NCBI RefSeq assembly: GCF_905220975.1
Contig: NZ_CAJNBK010000010.1
Span: 186,001-250,000, forward strand
Direction of reading: 5' to 3'
DNA length: 64,000 nt
From: Paraburkholderia haematera
GTDB taxonomy: Bacteria; Pseudomonadota; Gammaproteobacteria; Burkholderiales; Burkholderiaceae
Made by a program: the position numbers and the translations under genes. Each line of letters starts with the position of its first letter. Within the stretch, counting starts at the first letter, position 1. The notes beneath the pieces are model-generated. The model had not been told where the DNA came from, did not search any database, and saw only the letters and a program-made list of their open reading frames with translations. Below, in pieces: positions 62,756 to 64,000 of the stretch.

Positions 62756-63730
62756 TCAGGCGCGCAACGGCCGCACTCGCGCGATGATCTCACCGACAAT
62801 GCCGCGCCGGAATGCCAGCACGCAGGCAATGAAAATCACGCCCGTCACGATGGTCACAGATTCGCCCAGCGACCGGAACCACTCAACGCCTGTCGTCGAC
62901 GCCAGCGCCGTGCCGATATCGCCGAGCCGGTCTTCTAGCGCTACGATCAGCGCCGCGCCGAGCAGCGGCCCGAACAGCGTGCCCATGCCGCCGACGAGCG
63001 TCATTAGAATCACCAGCCCCGACATGGTCCAGTACGCGTCGCTCAACGTCTCGAAACCCTGCACCAGTACCTTGAGCGAACCCGCCAAACCGGCGAGCCC
63101 TGCGGACAGAATGAAGGCCAGCAGCTTGAAGCGATCGGTGTCATAACCGAGCGACACGGCGCGCGGCTCGTTCTCCTTGATCGCTATCAGCACCTGCCCG
63201 AACGGCGAATGCACGATCCGCACGATCAGCAGGAACGCAAGCACCATCACGGCCAGCACAACAAAGTACAGCGCCACATCCGACGACAGATCCAGCAGAC
63301 CGAACAGCTTGCCGCGCGGCACGCCTTGCAGGCCATCCTCGCCGTGCGTGAACGGCGCTTGCAGGAACACGAAGTAGACCATCTGCGCGAGCGCCAGCGT
63401 CACCATCGCAAAGTAGATGCCCTGCCGACGGATCGCGAACATGCCGACCACCACCCCGAGCAGTGTCGCCGCCGCGGTACCGGCCAGCACGCCCAGTTCC
63501 GGAGAGAAGCCGAGCGTCTGCATTGCATAGCCGGTAACGTAACCGGCCGAGGCGAGAAACATCGCATGACCGAACGAGAGCAAGCCCGTGTAGCCGATCA
63601 GCAGATTGAAGGCTGCCGCGAACAACGCGAAGCACAGTACCTTCATGACGAATAGCGGATAGATGCCGAGCACGGGCACCGCGAGAAGCGCGATCAGCAG
63701 CAGACCGTAGAGCACTTTTCTCTGCATCAT
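62756..63730 (-). CDS. livM: Branched-chain amino-acid ABC permease LivM-like (second set)
   Basis: 324 residues, about eight to nine membrane helices, with FNLLIGYTGLLSFGHAMFLASAGY typical of LivM permeases, here without ATPase fusion. The start overlaps the upstream livH stop (ATGATG). Only the permease end of a second system is in the window. Confidence 0.93.
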   Translation of the reverse strand: MMQRKVLYGLLLIALLAVPVLGIYPLFVMKVLCFALFAAAFNLLIGYTGLLSFGHAMFLASAGYVTGYAMQTLGFSPELGVLAGTAAATLLGVVVGMFAIRRQGIYFAMVTLALAQMVYFVFLQAPFTHGEDGLQGVPRGKLFGLLDLSSDVALYFVVLAVMVLAFLLIVRIVHSPFGQVLIAIKENEPRAVSLGYDTDRFKLLAFILSAGLAGLAGSLKVLVQGFETLSDAYWTMSGLVILMTLVGGMGTLFGPLLGAALIVALEDRLGDIGTALASTTGVEWFRSLGESVTIVTGVIFIACVLAFRRGIVGEIIARVRPLRA

Positions 63731-63999
63731 TTTTCCTTGCCGAAGAGACCCGCCGGGCGCACCAGCAATACCAGCGCCATGATCACGAAGACGACGGTCG
63801 CCGACGCTTCCGGGTAAAACACACGCGTCAGCCCTTCGACCACGCCAAGCATCAGCCCGGTCAGAATCGAGCCCATGATCGAACCCATGCCGCCGATCAC
63901 GACCACCGCGAACACGGTGATGATCATGGGCTGGCCCATCAACGGCGAGACCTGAATCACCGGCGCGGCAAGCACGCCGGCGAACGCCGCCAACGCGAC
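63727..63999 (-). CDS. Branched-chain amino-acid ABC permease LivH-like, C-terminal part (cut by window edge)
   Basis: The frame runs off the right edge; about 90 residues are seen, ending MALVLLVRPAGLFGKEK. IITVFAVVVIGGMGSIMGSI is the usual LivH C-terminal helix region. Confidence 0.9.
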   Translation of the reverse strand, partial: VALAAFAGVLAAPVIQVSPLMGQPMIITVFAVVVIGGMGSIMGSILTGLMLGVVEGLTRVFYPEASATVVFVIMALVLLVRPAGLFGKEK

Positions 64000-64000
64000 G

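Noticed and set aside
1..64000. CRISPR arrays and intact insertion sequences
   Set aside because: No regularly spaced repeat array and no transposase with terminal inverted repeats found by eye.

Overview
The window is GC-rich chromosomal DNA of a Burkholderiales bacterium, most likely Paraburkholderia or a close relative. The evidence is the gene content (a mnmG-rsmG-parA-parB block beside atpIBEFHAGDC, trifunctional PutA, a fused LivM-LivG protein), the codon use, and canonical parS sites. Most genes are housekeeping or nutrient-transport genes. The accessory part lies between about 3.1 and 10.0 kb.

Layout. 0-3.1 kb: the end of a HAD hydrolase, a CaCA-family cation exchanger behind a recognisable yybP-ykoY (manganese) riboswitch, and a CurA-like oxidoreductase. 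3.1-10.0 kb: a worn integration hotspot at tRNA-Arg(CCG). It holds an XRE regulator with a SymE-like toxin, an orphan BrnA antitoxin beside a BrnT scar, two integrase relics each followed by a copy of the tRNA 3' end, a YciI gene, an AraC/SDR/small-protein cassette, and a P2-like terminase/portal relic. 10-17 kb: a dihaem cytochrome c, an NTF2-like protein, Rep helicase, a Gfo/Idh/MocA oxidoreductase, a lipoprotein and a low-GC orphan gene.

17-27 kb: a tandem glycine riboswitch controls gcvT-gcvH-gcvP, followed by an alginate-lyase-like protein, sdaA (serine to pyruvate) and a ThDP enzyme. The glycine cleavage genes and sdaA sit together as a C1/serine catabolic neighbourhood. 27-34.5 kb: a periplasmic branched-chain amino-acid binding protein, putA preceded by a 35-bp GTTGCA-containing palindrome that looks like its own operator, small membrane ORFs, and a YeiH-type transporter translationally coupled to a small Cys-rich protein.

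34.6-42 kb: priA, hemE, a PheC-like periplasmic dehydratase, an unexplained 0.8-kb region with small ORF candidates and a strong terminator, and an acyl-CoA ligase. 42-50 kb: the complete F1Fo ATP synthase operon (minus strand, read atpI to atpC), with a clear promoter, a clear terminator and a repeated palindromic element in two of its gaps. 51-55.5 kb: mnmG-rsmG-parA-parB with two perfect parS sites. One parS lies inside mnmG. The other forms the stem of the terminator of the neighbouring liv operon. 55.6-64 kb: two branched-chain amino-acid ABC transporter gene sets (livF, fused livMG, livH and two paralogous binding proteins; then a second livM and the end of a livH cut by the window edge).

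No CRISPR array, intact prophage or intact insertion sequence is visible. The most unusual points are the parS/terminator overlap, the Mn riboswitch on a CaCA exchanger, the XRE-SymE pair, the orphan BrnA scar, the PutA operator, and the atp-operon repeats.
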